Origin: an uncultured Bacilli bacterium
GTDB lineage: Bacteria; Bacillota_I; Bacilli_A; RF39; UBA660
DNA: 64,000 nucleotides
NCBI GenBank assembly: GCA_934090685.1
Contig: CAKOJN010000004.1
Coordinates: 1 to 64,000, forward strand
Reading direction: 5' to 3'
Both the position numbers and the translations under genes were made by a program. Below, piece by piece: positions 40,896-50,561 of this stretch (its first letter is position 1; every line of letters begins with the position of its first letter). Below the pieces are notes generated by a model. It made no database searches and was not told the origin of the DNA. It saw nothing but the letters and a program-made list of their open reading frames with translations.

Positions 40896-41999
40896 TTTTG
40901 TAACATTAAATCTAAATAAACAAATATCTCCATCTTGCATAACATAATCTTTACCTTCAAGTCTAGCACGACCTGCTTCTTTTACCTTAAGTTCACTTCC
41001 ATATTGAACCAAGTCATCATAACTCATTACTTCTGCTTTAATAAATCCCTTTTGAAAATCTGTATGTATAAGTCCAGCACATTCAGGAGCAGTCATACCG
41101 TCCTTAAATGTCCATGCCCTTACCTCGTCACTTCCAACTGTAAAGAATGTTTTAAGTCCAAGCAAATGATAAGTATTATGAATAAGTGAATCTAAACCAC
41201 TATTTTGAATTCCTAAATCCTTTAAAAATTCTCTTTTAGATTCTTCGTCTAGTTCAGATAATTCACTTTCTATTTTAGCACACATCAATACTACACTTGA
41301 TTTTTCTTTGGAAGCATATTCTCTTACTTTATTAACATAAGTATTATCATTAGTTAATAAATCCTCTTCGGATACATTTGCTAAATATATAAATGGCTTA
41401 TTAGTTATCAAATTATACGTTTTTATTAATTTGGATTCCTTTTCATCAAATTCTTCAAGTCTAAGCATTTTCCCTTCACTTAAAATATCTTTAAGTTTTT
41501 TTAATAATGAAACCTCATATAAACCTTCTTTGTCATTAGATGTAGTTGCCTTCTTTTCAATCTTAGAAAGTCTATTTTCTACTATTTCCAAATCACTTAG
41601 AATTAACTCATAATTAACAATTTCTATATCTCTTGTAGGATCAATTGTTCCTTCAACATGGATAATATCTTTATTTTCAAAACATCTAACTACTTGAACT
41701 ATCGCATCAACTTCTCTAATATTAGCAAGAAATTTATTACCAAGCCCTTCACCAGTTGAAGCACCTTTAACAAGACCTGCGATATCAATGAACTCATATT
41801 GCGTTGCTATTAATCTCTCTGGCATATATATATCATTTAATACTTCAAGTCTTTGATCTGGTACTGTTACAACTCCTACATTAGGATCAATTGTCGCAAA
41901 TGGATAATTTGCTGCTAATATATTCTTTTTAGTTATTGCATTGAATAATGTACTCTTTCCTACATTAGGAAGACCTATAATACCTGCTTTAAGCGCCAT
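40893..41999 (-). CDS. ychF: Ribosome-binding ATPase YchF
   Basis: A 368-residue Obg-like P-loop protein that hydrolyses ATP rather than GTP and binds ribosomes. GLPNVGKSTLFNAIT near the start is the P-loop; NYPFATIDPN and IDIAGLVKGASTGEGLGNKF follow. The C-terminal TGS-like domain includes TFFTVGSDEVRAWTF and ends with the conserved FRFNV. It is the last gene of the parA operon and overlaps the transporter gene by 11 bp. Confidence 0.95.
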   Translation of the reverse strand: MALKAGIIGLPNVGKSTLFNAITKKNILAANYPFATIDPNVGVVTVPDQRLEVLNDIYMPERLIATQYEFIDIAGLVKGASTGEGLGNKFLANIREVDAIVQVVRCFENKDIIHVEGTIDPTRDIEIVNYELILSDLEIVENRLSKIEKKATTSNDKEGLYEVSLLKKLKDILSEGKMLRLEEFDEKESKLIKTYNLITNKPFIYLANVSEEDLLTNDNTYVNKVREYASKEKSSVVLMCAKIESELSELDEESKREFLKDLGIQNSGLDSLIHNTYHLLGLKTFFTVGSDEVRAWTFKDGMTAPECAGLIHTDFQKGFIKAEVMSYDDLVQYGSELKVKEAGRARLEGKDYVMQDGDICLFRFNVTK

Positions 42000-43518
42000 A
42001 AACTACCCCCGGATAAGAACCAATTCCAATTGGTATTCCTATTAAATAAAAACCTACTAGAACTATTGCCCATATTAATAACGAATACATACTATATGGA
42101 ACAAGAGTTTTTATACTACCAAAAAGTGTTACCGCATCACCTTTATTATATTTTTCCATAAATGCTATGTATATTACAAAATACATAAATAGTGGTGTTA
42201 ATCCATTAGTTATACTATCACCTGCTAAATATACAAGTTGTGAAAATTCAGGACTTATACTAGCATTCATAAATAATGGAACAACTGTTGCTGACAACAT
42301 ACTCCATTTTACAATAGAATTTGGGCAAAAAATATTTGCTACACATATAAGTATCAATGTTAGCAATATAAGTCCAATACCAGTAAACTTTAATCCACCT
42401 ATTAATGATGAAATAAAACCAGTAATAACAAGACCTATATGACTTTCTTCATATACATTAATAAATAACGAAGCAAAGAATATTAATACTATAATACCTC
42501 CTATGTCATCTAATGAATGTCCTAAACTATCAGTAACATCTTTATTATTTTTAATAGTTTTGGTCATATAACCATAACCAATACCTATTAAGAAAAATGC
42601 AAATGTTACTATAAATATAAACCCTTTAGCAAACAATGAATTATTACCAAAAATCATATCAATATATCTTTCACCACTATGATCTAAAAATGCACCAGAT
42701 AAAGGTAATCCAGGTATAATCATATATATTATTATTAATGTATATAATATTCCAAGTCCTAAACCTATTATTAATCCTCTTAATTCTTTATTCGTTATAA
42801 CAAGTTGTTCTTCATCTGACTCATATCTTGGTAATTTAGGCATAATTCTTTTCTCAGTTATATATGTAAATATAATTGATGTCACTATTAACAATACTAT
42901 CATTATAAATAATGCAAAAAATATGCCAACTTTATATTTTGGATCAAGTGTTTTCGCTGCATTAATTGTCAACGTTAAAAGACCACTATCATTTGATGAT
43001 AAAAATATATTAATACCATATCCAAAAGAAAGAGATGCAAATGAAGCAATTATTCCTCCTAAAGGATTTCTTCTTCCATATTTAAATAACAACGCAGCAA
43101 TCGGTAACATTATTGCAAAACCAGAGTTGCCCATTATTGAAAATAATAAACATATAAATATTAATATAAATGTAACAGTATTCTTCTTAGAATTTCGTGT
43201 TAATACAGTAAAAAAGCTACGCATAAAACCCGTTTTTTCAAGTATACCAAGTCCTATCAATATAATTATCAATGTCGCTAATGGTTCAAAATTAACAAAT
43301 CCATTTACAGCAGAAGTAACGATATGTTTGATACCACTAGTGCTAAATAAATTTTGAACTTCAACTACATTATTAACGGCCTCATTTGATACAGTATTAA
43401 CGGTAGAATATTCTGCTTGTATGTTTAATAAATGCAAAAATCCACTTAATACTATAACTACAATTGTCATTATTATAAATGTCATAATTGGACTTAATTT
43501 TAATTTCTTTTTAAACAT
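41989..43518 (-). CDS. AbgT-family transporter
   Basis: A 509-residue protein with about twelve membrane segments. LSGFLHLLNIQAEYS in the first loop, GNSGFAIMLPIAALLFKYGR and NPLGGIIASFASLSFGYG match the AbgT family (p-aminobenzoyl-glutamate uptake or sulphonamide efflux). The C-terminal part keeps the ion-site-like segment CPNSIVKWSMLSATVVP. Actual substrate unknown. It sits between DUF951 and ychF, overlapping both, an unusual insertion into a conserved gene string. Confidence 0.85.
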   Translation of the reverse strand: MFKKKLKLSPIMTFIIMTIVVIVLSGFLHLLNIQAEYSTVNTVSNEAVNNVVEVQNLFSTSGIKHIVTSAVNGFVNFEPLATLIIILIGLGILEKTGFMRSFFTVLTRNSKKNTVTFILIFICLLFSIMGNSGFAIMLPIAALLFKYGRRNPLGGIIASFASLSFGYGINIFLSSNDSGLLTLTINAAKTLDPKYKVGIFFALFIMIVLLIVTSIIFTYITEKRIMPKLPRYESDEEQLVITNKELRGLIIGLGLGILYTLIIIYMIIPGLPLSGAFLDHSGERYIDMIFGNNSLFAKGFIFIVTFAFFLIGIGYGYMTKTIKNNKDVTDSLGHSLDDIGGIIVLIFFASLFINVYEESHIGLVITGFISSLIGGLKFTGIGLILLTLILICVANIFCPNSIVKWSMLSATVVPLFMNASISPEFSQLVYLAGDSITNGLTPLFMYFVIYIAFMEKYNKGDAVTLFGSIKTLVPYSMYSLLIWAIVLVGFYLIGIPIGIGSYPGVVYGA

Positions 43519-43703
43519 CAGTATTCCTCAACTTTCTTAAGTTTTTTGTCAAATTCTACTCTATCAATCATTATTGAACGACCACAAGCAATACATTTGA
43601 TTTTTATGTCAACTCCAACTCTTGTAATAGTCCAGAGATTTGTACCACATGGATGTTGTTTTTTCATTATGACTTTACTACCTAATTTATATTTATTTTC
43701 CAT
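43518..43703 (-). CDS. DUF951 family protein
   Basis: A 61-residue protein of the DUF951 family: LGSKVIMKKQHPCGTNLW, then KIKCIACGRSIMIDR. The three cysteines (HPCG and CIACG) suggest metal binding. In many Firmicutes it is encoded between parB and ychF, as here apart from the inserted AbgT gene. Function unknown. It starts 1 bp after parB. Confidence 0.9.
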   Translation of the reverse strand: MENKYKLGSKVIMKKQHPCGTNLWTITRVGVDIKIKCIACGRSIMIDRVEFDKKLKKVEEY

Positions 43704-43704
43704 A

Positions 43705-44586
43705 CTAATCTACTTTAATTTCGATATTTAATATATCTAAAATTCTTTCTAAATCTTTTTCACTATTAAATGGAATAACTACTTTTCTATTTTTAATTTT
43801 AACTTTATTTCCTAATTTATCAGTCATAATATCTTCAACATATTTATACTGATTTTCTTGTTTAATCTTAACTACTTTATTTTTTCTTTCAAAAATAGGA
43901 TCAGATGCGATTCTTTCTAAATCATGAACTGACAAATGTTCAAATTTAATTCTTTCACATAATTGAAGCATTTTTTCTTTATCTTCTAATTTACTGAGTA
44001 CTCTTGCATGTCCCATAGAAATATAACCATTTAATATGTCATTTTTAATCTCTTGTGGAAGTCTTAAAATACCTAACATATTTGTTACGTGCGTTCTACT
44101 TTTACCTATCTTCTTAGCAAGTTCTTCTTGAGTAATATTTAATGCTTTAATTATTCCAGCATATGCCTCTGCTTCTTCAATCGCAGTTAAATCTTCTCTT
44201 TGAATATTTTCCAAAAGAGCAATTTCCATCATTTCATTATCGCTAAACTCTTTAACAATCGCAGGTATTGTTTCTTTACCAATAAGTTCACATGCTTTAG
44301 TTCTTCTTTCACCAGCAACTATTTCATAACCCTTTATACTTTTAGTTACGATTATTGGTTCTAAAACACCATATTCCTTTATAGAATTTGCAAGTTCAGT
44401 AAGTTTTTCTTGATCAAATGTTCTTCTTGGTTGATATGGATTACTTCTTAATTCACTTATATTAATTTCAACTATATTTTCTTTAGGAGTAGTCTCAATT
44501 ATTTCTTCTATTGGATCAACATATAATGATTCATTACTAAATAATTGCTCTAACCCTTTTCCTAATGCCTTTCTTTTATTTTCCAT
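43705..44586 (-). CDS. parB: Chromosome partitioning protein ParB (Spo0J family)
   Basis: A 293-residue CTPase and parS-binding protein that helps segregate the chromosome and, in sporeformers, couples it to sporulation. The N-terminal domain contains RSNPYQPRR and VAGERRTKACEL (CTP-binding), followed by the helix-turn-helix LTAIEEAEAYAGI and GKSRTHVTNMLGILRLP, and a C-terminal dimer domain. ATG 44586 is used, with GAGGTGAT upstream inside parA; the TTG at 44595 is less suitable. No parS copy was noticed in the window by eye. Confidence 0.93.
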   Translation of the reverse strand: MENKRKALGKGLEQLFSNESLYVDPIEEIIETTPKENIVEINISELRSNPYQPRRTFDQEKLTELANSIKEYGVLEPIIVTKSIKGYEIVAGERRTKACELIGKETIPAIVKEFSDNEMMEIALLENIQREDLTAIEEAEAYAGIIKALNITQEELAKKIGKSRTHVTNMLGILRLPQEIKNDILNGYISMGHARVLSKLEDKEKMLQLCERIKFEHLSVHDLERIASDPIFERKNKVVKIKQENQYKYVEDIMTDKLGNKVKIKNRKVVIPFNSEKDLERILDILNIEIKVD

Positions 44587-45361
44587 TTCTTTCAATCACC
44601 TCTTTTGCTAAATTTAAATAAGCAAGAGCACCTTTACTCTTTGGATCATACTCTATTATTGGTTTTCCATGTGATGGTGCTTCTACTAACTTAACTAATC
44701 TAGGTATTATTGTGCTAAATACTTTCTCATTAAAGAATTTTCTTACATCTTCAACAACTTCTAGACCTAATAATGTTCTTCCGTCAAGCATTGTTAACAA
44801 TACTCCCTCAATATCTAAATTTGGATTTACTTTTTTCTGTATATTTAGAATTGTATGTAACAATTGATTAACTCCTTCTAGTGAATAATATTCACATTGA
44901 ATTGGTATTAAAACAGAATCAGAAGCAGCAAGAGCATTAGTTGTTAAAATACCTAAGTTTGGTGGACAATCAATTATTATATAATCATATCTATCTTTTA
45001 TAGTAGCAAGTTGTTTTTTTAATTGTTCAGTAATTATAAATTCTTTGTCTTGAACACTTATTTGAATAAGTTCAATGTCAACACCAGCAAGATCTATTAA
45101 TGCAGGTATTATACTTAAATTTTTAAAAGGTGTTTTGATAATTGTATCTTTAATATCACATTCACCCATTATTACATTATATATACTTTTTTTAATTTTA
45201 ACTCTATCAATTCCAAGTCCAGTTGTACTGTTACTTTGTGGATCCAAGTCGATTAGTAAAACCTTTTTCCCTAAATAACCAAGAGAACTAGATAAGTTTA
45301 TACTAGTTGTTGTCTTTCCTACTCCACCTTTTTGATTTACTAATGATATAATTTTTCCCAC
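44576..45361 (-). CDS. parA: Chromosome partitioning ATPase ParA (Soj)
   Basis: A 261-residue Walker-type ATPase. The deviant Walker A KGGVGKTT is near residues 11-18, with DLDPQSNST and IIDCPPNLG further on. It works with ParB in chromosome segregation and in control of replication initiation. The start is GTG at 45361 with AGAGAGG eight bases upstream. First gene of parA-parB-DUF951-AbgT-ychF. parAB usually lies near the replication origin, but rsmG, mnmG or dnaA are not in this window. Confidence 0.94.
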   Translation of the reverse strand: MGKIISLVNQKGGVGKTTTSINLSSSLGYLGKKVLLIDLDPQSNSTTGLGIDRVKIKKSIYNVIMGECDIKDTIIKTPFKNLSIIPALIDLAGVDIELIQISVQDKEFIITEQLKKQLATIKDRYDYIIIDCPPNLGILTTNALAASDSVLIPIQCEYYSLEGVNQLLHTILNIQKKVNPNLDIEGVLLTMLDGRTLLGLEVVEDVRKFFNEKVFSTIIPRLVKLVEAPSHGKPIIEYDPKSKGALAYLNLAKEVIERNGK

Positions 45362-45445
45362 GATAGTTACCTCTCTTATCTATTAAATATTTTAACATAT
45401 ATTACATTTTTTGAAAATATAAAAGTACAAATATTAAAAAAGAAA

Positions 45446-45474
45446 ATAAAAAAACTATTAAATATGCATAGTTT
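45446..45474 (-). terminator. Terminator of the acyl-ligase/FAD oxidoreductase operon
   Basis: AAACTAT (45452-45458) pairs with ATAGTTT (45468-45474). The minus-strand tail is TTTTATTTTC. Confidence 0.65.
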
Positions 45475-45484
45475 CTTTACATTC

Positions 45485-46876
45485 TTATTTTAGTTTTTCA
45501 AGAATATCTCTAGCCGCTACTAAACCAGTCGCAGCAGCAGTTACAATATTTCCTGCTTTACCAGCACCATCACCAATAAAATAAATATCATAATCTTTCA
45601 ATTTAAATTTATTGTTAGTGTCAATTTCATTACTAAAAAATTTAATTTCAGGTCCATATAATAAGGTTTCATCATTATTAACACCAGGTATTATTTTATC
45701 TAGTTTTTCTAAACCTTCAAGTATATTTGTAATAATTCTATGAGGCAAGACAAGTGATAAATCTCCAGCAACACAATCTTTTAGGGTAGGTTCAATAAAT
45801 CCTTTATTAATTCTTTTCCATTCACTTCTTCTACCTTTTTTTAAATCTCTAAGTGATTGAATAATTGGTTTTCCATCTCCTAAAGTATTTGCTATTCTTG
45901 CAATACTTTCACCATATAATCTAGTATTAGTAACAGGTTCTGTAAGACCTACTTTACTAATGAATGCAAAGTTAGAATTGTCTGATTTAATATCTTTTAA
46001 TGAATGTCCGTTTACACAAATAAATCCATAATAATTTTCTTTTGCTACAAAACCGCCTGGATTAGTGCAAAATGTTCTTATTTCATCTGTATATGTATCA
46101 GTTTTAATAAATATAGTTGGATCATAAATAACATTAGTAATATCTTCTAGTATTTCTTTTCTAACTTCAACACGAACACCAATTTCTATACTTTGACTTG
46201 TGTAAGGAATATTATATTTATCTGCAAGTTCTTGTACCCATTTAGCACCTGTTCTACCAGGCGCTATTATAACTTCCTTAGCAACAATACTTTCTTTATT
46301 TTCAATTACTATTTTGTGTTCATCTTCTTTTTTACTGATAATATCTGTTACATTAGATGTCTCATAAATATCTACACCTTTATTTTCTAAATAATCTGTA
46401 AAATCTTGAATGTAAGTTGGTAATTTATCACTACCAAGATGCTTTTGCTTTATTATTAATAATCTTGCTCCAGTTTTAGCAACTTCTTTTTTAATTTCAT
46501 TTGCCTCATCCATATTTGACGGATATATGTCACTATCCATTTTAAATTTATTAAATATTTTTTCTGTATCATCTATTAATTTATTTGCTTCACTTTGACT
46601 CATATATTTAAATAAATCACTCTTACCAAGTTTTGGTATAAAATTAAGTTTTCCATCAGAAAATGTTCCAGCACCACCATATCCAGATAATATTTGACAA
46701 GTTTTGCAATTAACACATTTTCCACCATTTACTTTCATTGGACACATTCTAGATTCTGCTCTATGTCCTTTATCAATAATAGCAATTTTTATTTTTTTAT
46801 TATTTTCAACTAATTCATACGCAGCGAATAACCCAGCAGGGCCTGCTCCTACTATAACAACATCATATTTTTTCAT
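45485..46876 (-). CDS. FAD-dependent oxidoreductase (COG2509-like)
   Basis: A 463-residue flavoprotein. The N-terminal dinucleotide-binding motif VGAGPAGLFAAYEL is at about 7-20. A Cys-rich insertion follows, RMCPMKVNGGKCVNCKTCQI (about 45-64), then LSGYGGAGTFSDGKL. The C terminus has the second FAD motif YFIGDGAGKAGNIVTAAATG. This matches the uncharacterised FAD-dependent dehydrogenases of the COG2509 type. The five-Cys stretch could bind an iron-sulphur cluster or be redox-active, an inference. It is the last gene after the acyl-CoA ligase (38-bp gap), so it may act on the same metabolite. Confidence 0.82.
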   Translation of the reverse strand: MKKYDVVIVGAGPAGLFAAYELVENNKKIKIAIIDKGHRAESRMCPMKVNGGKCVNCKTCQILSGYGGAGTFSDGKLNFIPKLGKSDLFKYMSQSEANKLIDDTEKIFNKFKMDSDIYPSNMDEANEIKKEVAKTGARLLIIKQKHLGSDKLPTYIQDFTDYLENKGVDIYETSNVTDIISKKEDEHKIVIENKESIVAKEVIIAPGRTGAKWVQELADKYNIPYTSQSIEIGVRVEVRKEILEDITNVIYDPTIFIKTDTYTDEIRTFCTNPGGFVAKENYYGFICVNGHSLKDIKSDNSNFAFISKVGLTEPVTNTRLYGESIARIANTLGDGKPIIQSLRDLKKGRRSEWKRINKGFIEPTLKDCVAGDLSLVLPHRIITNILEGLEKLDKIIPGVNNDETLLYGPEIKFFSNEIDTNNKFKLKDYDIYFIGDGAGKAGNIVTAAATGLVAARDILEKLK

Positions 46877-46914
46877 ACTTGCTCCTTAAAAATCTTTTAT
46901 TTTTACACACAGTT

Positions 46915-48636
46915 TTATTCTTTTATGTTTTCTTTTTCCAATTTTTTATATGCAACTTTACCGACTAATGTCTTAGGTAATGATTCTCTAAACTCATATT
47001 CATACGGAAGAGAATACTTTGCTAAATTAACCTCACAATGATTTTTGATTTTCTTTTCAATTTCCTTAGTAGGTTTAATTTCATCTTTTAATACTATATA
47101 TGCTTTTGCAACTTGTACTCTTTTAGGATGAGGAATACCAATAACGACGCTAGTTAACACATCAGGATATGTATTTAAAACATTTTCTATATATGTTGGA
47201 TATAAATTGTATCCATTAGAAACAATCATTCTTTTAATTCTTTGTCTAAAAAATACAAAACCATCAGCATCCATATATCCTATGTCACCAGTATGTAACC
47301 ATACTTTTTTATCATCATGTTCCCTTAATGTTTTCAAATTTTCATTTACATTATTAATATATCCCATCATTACGGTAGGTCCACTAATACATATTTCACC
47401 ATCAGTACCATATGGAACTTCTTCATTAGTACCTATTGCCACTATTTTATAATATGTATCAGGAAAAGGTACACCAATAGAATTATCTTTATACATACCA
47501 TTTAAAGAAACACAAGTCGCTGCGGTTGACTCGGTTAATCCATAACCTATCAAAACTTCTGCATCAGATCCATGTTCATGTAAACAATCATCAATAGCCC
47601 TTTTTAAATCTCCTGACATAAAGTCTCCACCTGATACTAGACATTTTATACTTGCAAGATCATGCTTTCCAATCTTAGTATTTTTGGCAAGTGATTCAAA
47701 TAAAGATGGTACTCCACAAATTAAATTAGGTTGATATTTCTTAATATCACTTAAAAAGTTTTTAGGAGAAAAATCTGGTATTAAAATTATTTTCATACCG
47801 CAACATAAAGGTGTATGAATACAAACGCCTAATCCAAAACCATGAAATATTGGTAAAATTGACAATATTGAAGTACCTTCATTCGCAAAATTTATCATCT
47901 TATGACATTGTAATGCAAGTGAATTTAAATTTAAATTTGATAAAAGTATTCCTTTAGGATCTCCACTAGTACCACCACTATATAATATAACTGCAGGATC
48001 ATTCGGGCCTTTTAATGATGCATATTCTCCATCGTAATCATATCCGTAATTTAAAAATTCTCTCCATGTCATTATATCATCAGTAAGTTCAATCTTTGGT
48101 ATTTTACCATGTGACTTATATTTATATAATATTTTCTTAATAGGTTTTAAATTATCACCCACAGATCCAATAATTATTTTTTTAATTTTAGTGTTATCTA
48201 TAATATTATGTACTTTATCATATACCATATCAAGTACAAACAATAGTGTACTTTCAGATTCATTTAAATATATTTCAATTTCATTTTCAGCAGATAAAGG
48301 ATGCACCATAGATGCAATCGCACCAACCATATTAGTCGCGTAAAACATAATAATTGCTTCAGGTGTATTTGGCATACAAATAGTTATTTTGTCGCCATCT
48401 TTTACTCCCTGTGCTCTTAAACACTTAGCAGTCTCTCTTATTTTTTCATATAATTCTCTATAAGTAACTGTTTTTCCATAATATTCATATGCTATATACT
48501 CAGGAAATCTAGACACTGCCTCTAATAGATAACCAACCATAGATGTGTTGCTATAAGTTAAATTTGGTGTAACTCTATCTTTATTATAAAATTTTATCCA
48601 TGGTCTTTCTTTATTATTTAATTTCGACTTTTTCAC
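46915..48636 (-). CDS. AMP-dependent acyl-CoA synthetase/ligase
   Basis: A 573-residue member of the ANL superfamily. P-loop-like LYSGGTSGDPKGILLSN lies near residue 200, GYGLTESTAATC near 365, and the hinge/A8 region LHTGDIGYMDADGFVFFRQR with KRMIVSNGYNLYP near 460-490. The C-terminal catalytic Lys is in LPKTLVGKVAYKKL. Such enzymes activate a carboxylic acid to an acyl-AMP and pass it to CoA. Which acid is unknown. It overlaps the CAT-like acyltransferase gene by 23 bp and precedes the FAD oxidoreductase. Confidence 0.88.
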   Translation of the reverse strand: MKKSKLNNKERPWIKFYNKDRVTPNLTYSNTSMVGYLLEAVSRFPEYIAYEYYGKTVTYRELYEKIRETAKCLRAQGVKDGDKITICMPNTPEAIIMFYATNMVGAIASMVHPLSAENEIEIYLNESESTLLFVLDMVYDKVHNIIDNTKIKKIIIGSVGDNLKPIKKILYKYKSHGKIPKIELTDDIMTWREFLNYGYDYDGEYASLKGPNDPAVILYSGGTSGDPKGILLSNLNLNSLALQCHKMINFANEGTSILSILPIFHGFGLGVCIHTPLCCGMKIILIPDFSPKNFLSDIKKYQPNLICGVPSLFESLAKNTKIGKHDLASIKCLVSGGDFMSGDLKRAIDDCLHEHGSDAEVLIGYGLTESTAATCVSLNGMYKDNSIGVPFPDTYYKIVAIGTNEEVPYGTDGEICISGPTVMMGYINNVNENLKTLREHDDKKVWLHTGDIGYMDADGFVFFRQRIKRMIVSNGYNLYPTYIENVLNTYPDVLTSVVIGIPHPKRVQVAKAYIVLKDEIKPTKEIEKKIKNHCEVNLAKYSLPYEYEFRESLPKTLVGKVAYKKLEKENIKE

Positions 48637-49474
48637 AAGCTCTATCCTCCAGTAATTCAGGATTCTCTATTATATATTCAAATAATTTTATTGATTTAGC
48701 AAAATAATATCCATCAGCAATTCTTTCATCACAATTAATACCAAAATCACAAATATCAACTATCTTTTCTTTACCTTTTTCATCTACTATAGTTTCTTTA
48801 TGTATTAAACCAATCGTCGCTAAAAACGAACTAGTACCAAAATTAGTTAAATTATGATAAATTGAACCAATCTTTAAATTTCCAAGATTAGATAAAATAA
48901 TAGAACTATAATATAAATTATCTTTTGTAAATGATTGAGGAAGCATTCCCTTTTTATCTAAAAATTTAAATATTCCCACAAGTGGAACTCTAATAATTTT
49001 AGGAAGTTTCCCTACTATATCAACAATGTTATTAGTATTTTCTTTTTTAACTTCTTTATTATTTCTAATTTTATTTACTTTTTGAGATATTTTTCTACTT
49101 ATATCATAAATATTATCATCTTTATCTACTTTTATATTTATCATAACCTCTTCACTTTTATCATCAAAAGCAATCTTAGCAACAAATGCTATGATAACAT
49201 CTTTTCTTTCATATGTAGTTCTATCACAAATAAATCTATTTAATAATCTGTTATTGTAAAAAAGTTTTGCAAATGCCATTGCCATCGCATAAAAATAAGT
49301 TATTTTTAAATCTTTATTCTCTTTCTTTTTCTTTTCAATATATTTAACTAAATTAGTCATATCAATTTTTTGATTGATATAAACATCTGAGTCACATCGT
49401 TTTGGTTTCAAATCAATTAAAATATTATGAAGACCATCGATATCTTTTACTTTTATTGCATCTTTTCTTTTCAA
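48614..49474 (-). CDS. CAT/E2-like acyltransferase lacking the catalytic His
   Basis: A 286-residue protein with the fold of chloramphenicol acetyltransferase and the catalytic domain of 2-oxoacid dehydrogenase E2. ITYFYAMAMAFAKLFYNNRL is typical of the first half, and LSNLGNLKIGSIYHNLTNFG of the CoA-side segment. The C-terminal motif reads DERIADG at 249-255, where E2 enzymes have DHRxxDG, so Glu replaces the catalytic His. It lacks lipoyl and E1-binding domains. It may use another base, or bind acyl groups without catalysis. It heads an operon with an acyl-CoA ligase (23-bp overlap) and a flavoprotein, suggesting an acyl-transfer pathway of unknown product. Confidence 0.75.
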   Translation of the reverse strand: MKRKDAIKVKDIDGLHNILIDLKPKRCDSDVYINQKIDMTNLVKYIEKKKKENKDLKITYFYAMAMAFAKLFYNNRLLNRFICDRTTYERKDVIIAFVAKIAFDDKSEEVMINIKVDKDDNIYDISRKISQKVNKIRNNKEVKKENTNNIVDIVGKLPKIIRVPLVGIFKFLDKKGMLPQSFTKDNLYYSSIILSNLGNLKIGSIYHNLTNFGTSSFLATIGLIHKETIVDEKGKEKIVDICDFGINCDERIADGYYFAKSIKLFEYIIENPELLEDRACEKVEIK

Positions 49475-49530
49475 TATAATTACCTCACTATCACAGTACT
49501 ATTATACGAAAAAAAATTTTACATTGCAAA

Positions 49531-50487
49531 TTAATATATAAGAATATATGCATAATATATAGCAAATAACATAAGCATAACACTTCCTTCTATTTTTGAT
49601 AGTATCTTATCATTAGAAGAAAAGAAGTATAAAGCAAACGCAGCAACCTGTACCGCCATTATATCAATTAAATTAAAATGAGATGATGAAAAGCCACCAT
49701 ATATAAGAAGTGGCAAACCAAGTACAACTCCTATGTTAAAAATATTTGTCCCTATTATATTACCAAGTGCTATATCAAATTCTCCTTTTTTAGCAGCAAT
49801 TACAGTCATTGTCATCTCAGGAAGAGATGTTCCTATAACAACTACTGTCATAGTTATAATTTTAGTACTAACATTCAATAATGATGCTATTTCTTTTGCA
49901 TTATCAACAACTATATCACTAGCAAATACTATTCCAATACAACAAATAACAACTAATAATATAGATATAATCATATTATATTTAGGTTTACTATATTCAA
50001 AAAATCCCTGTTTAGATTTAACTGCAGAAACTACATAAAATATAAATACTAAAAAGAAGAAAATAAATAATAAACCATCTAATCTATTTAAAATAAAATC
50101 CTCTGGTATTCCCCCAACATAATGAGAAATAATTGATATAGAAAACATTGATGTTACTGCAAGTAATATAGGTAGTTCTTTCTTAACAACATCATTTTTA
50201 ACTTTAATTGGATTAATAAAAGCAGCAAGTCCAATTATTAACAAAATATTTACTACATTACTTCCAAGTACATTTGCAAGTGCGATATCTCCACTTCCAC
50301 TAGATATACTGTTAAAAGATATAGCAAGTTCAGGAGCACATGTTCCAAAAGCAGCTACTGTTAATGCACTCATCATTTTAGACATTTTAAAATTAGTAGC
50401 AATTGAACTAATCGCATCAATAAATATATCTGAACATTTTATTAACAATACAAATCCAATTATTAATAATATTATTGCTTTTAACAT
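49531..50487 (-). CDS. Calcium/sodium:cation antiporter (CaCA family, YrbG-like)
   Basis: A 318-residue membrane protein with ten to eleven segments in two inverted halves. Each half has an alpha repeat: AFGTCAPELAISFNS with LGSNVVNILLIIG in the first, and VIGTSLPEMTMTVIA with IGTNIFNIGVVLG in the second. These Glu/Asn residues bind Ca2+ and Na+ in CaCA exchangers. It probably exports Ca2+ using Na+ or H+. Single gene. Confidence 0.92.
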   Translation of the reverse strand: MLKAIILLIIGFVLLIKCSDIFIDAISSIATNFKMSKMMSALTVAAFGTCAPELAISFNSISSGSGDIALANVLGSNVVNILLIIGLAAFINPIKVKNDVVKKELPILLAVTSMFSISIISHYVGGIPEDFILNRLDGLLFIFFFLVFIFYVVSAVKSKQGFFEYSKPKYNMIISILLVVICCIGIVFASDIVVDNAKEIASLLNVSTKIITMTVVVIGTSLPEMTMTVIAAKKGEFDIALGNIIGTNIFNIGVVLGLPLLIYGGFSSSHFNLIDIMAVQVAAFALYFFSSNDKILSKIEGSVMLMLFAIYYAYILIY

Positions 50488-50561
50488 ATATCCTCCTATT
50501 ATATTTATATTATAAACTATTTAATCACTTTTTAAAAGAAAAAACCTTACAAATTGTAAAG

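Noticed and set aside
43518..45484. Replication origin or parS near parAB
   Set aside because: No cluster of DnaA boxes and no copy of the usual parS 16-mer was seen, and dnaA/rsmG/mnmG are absent.
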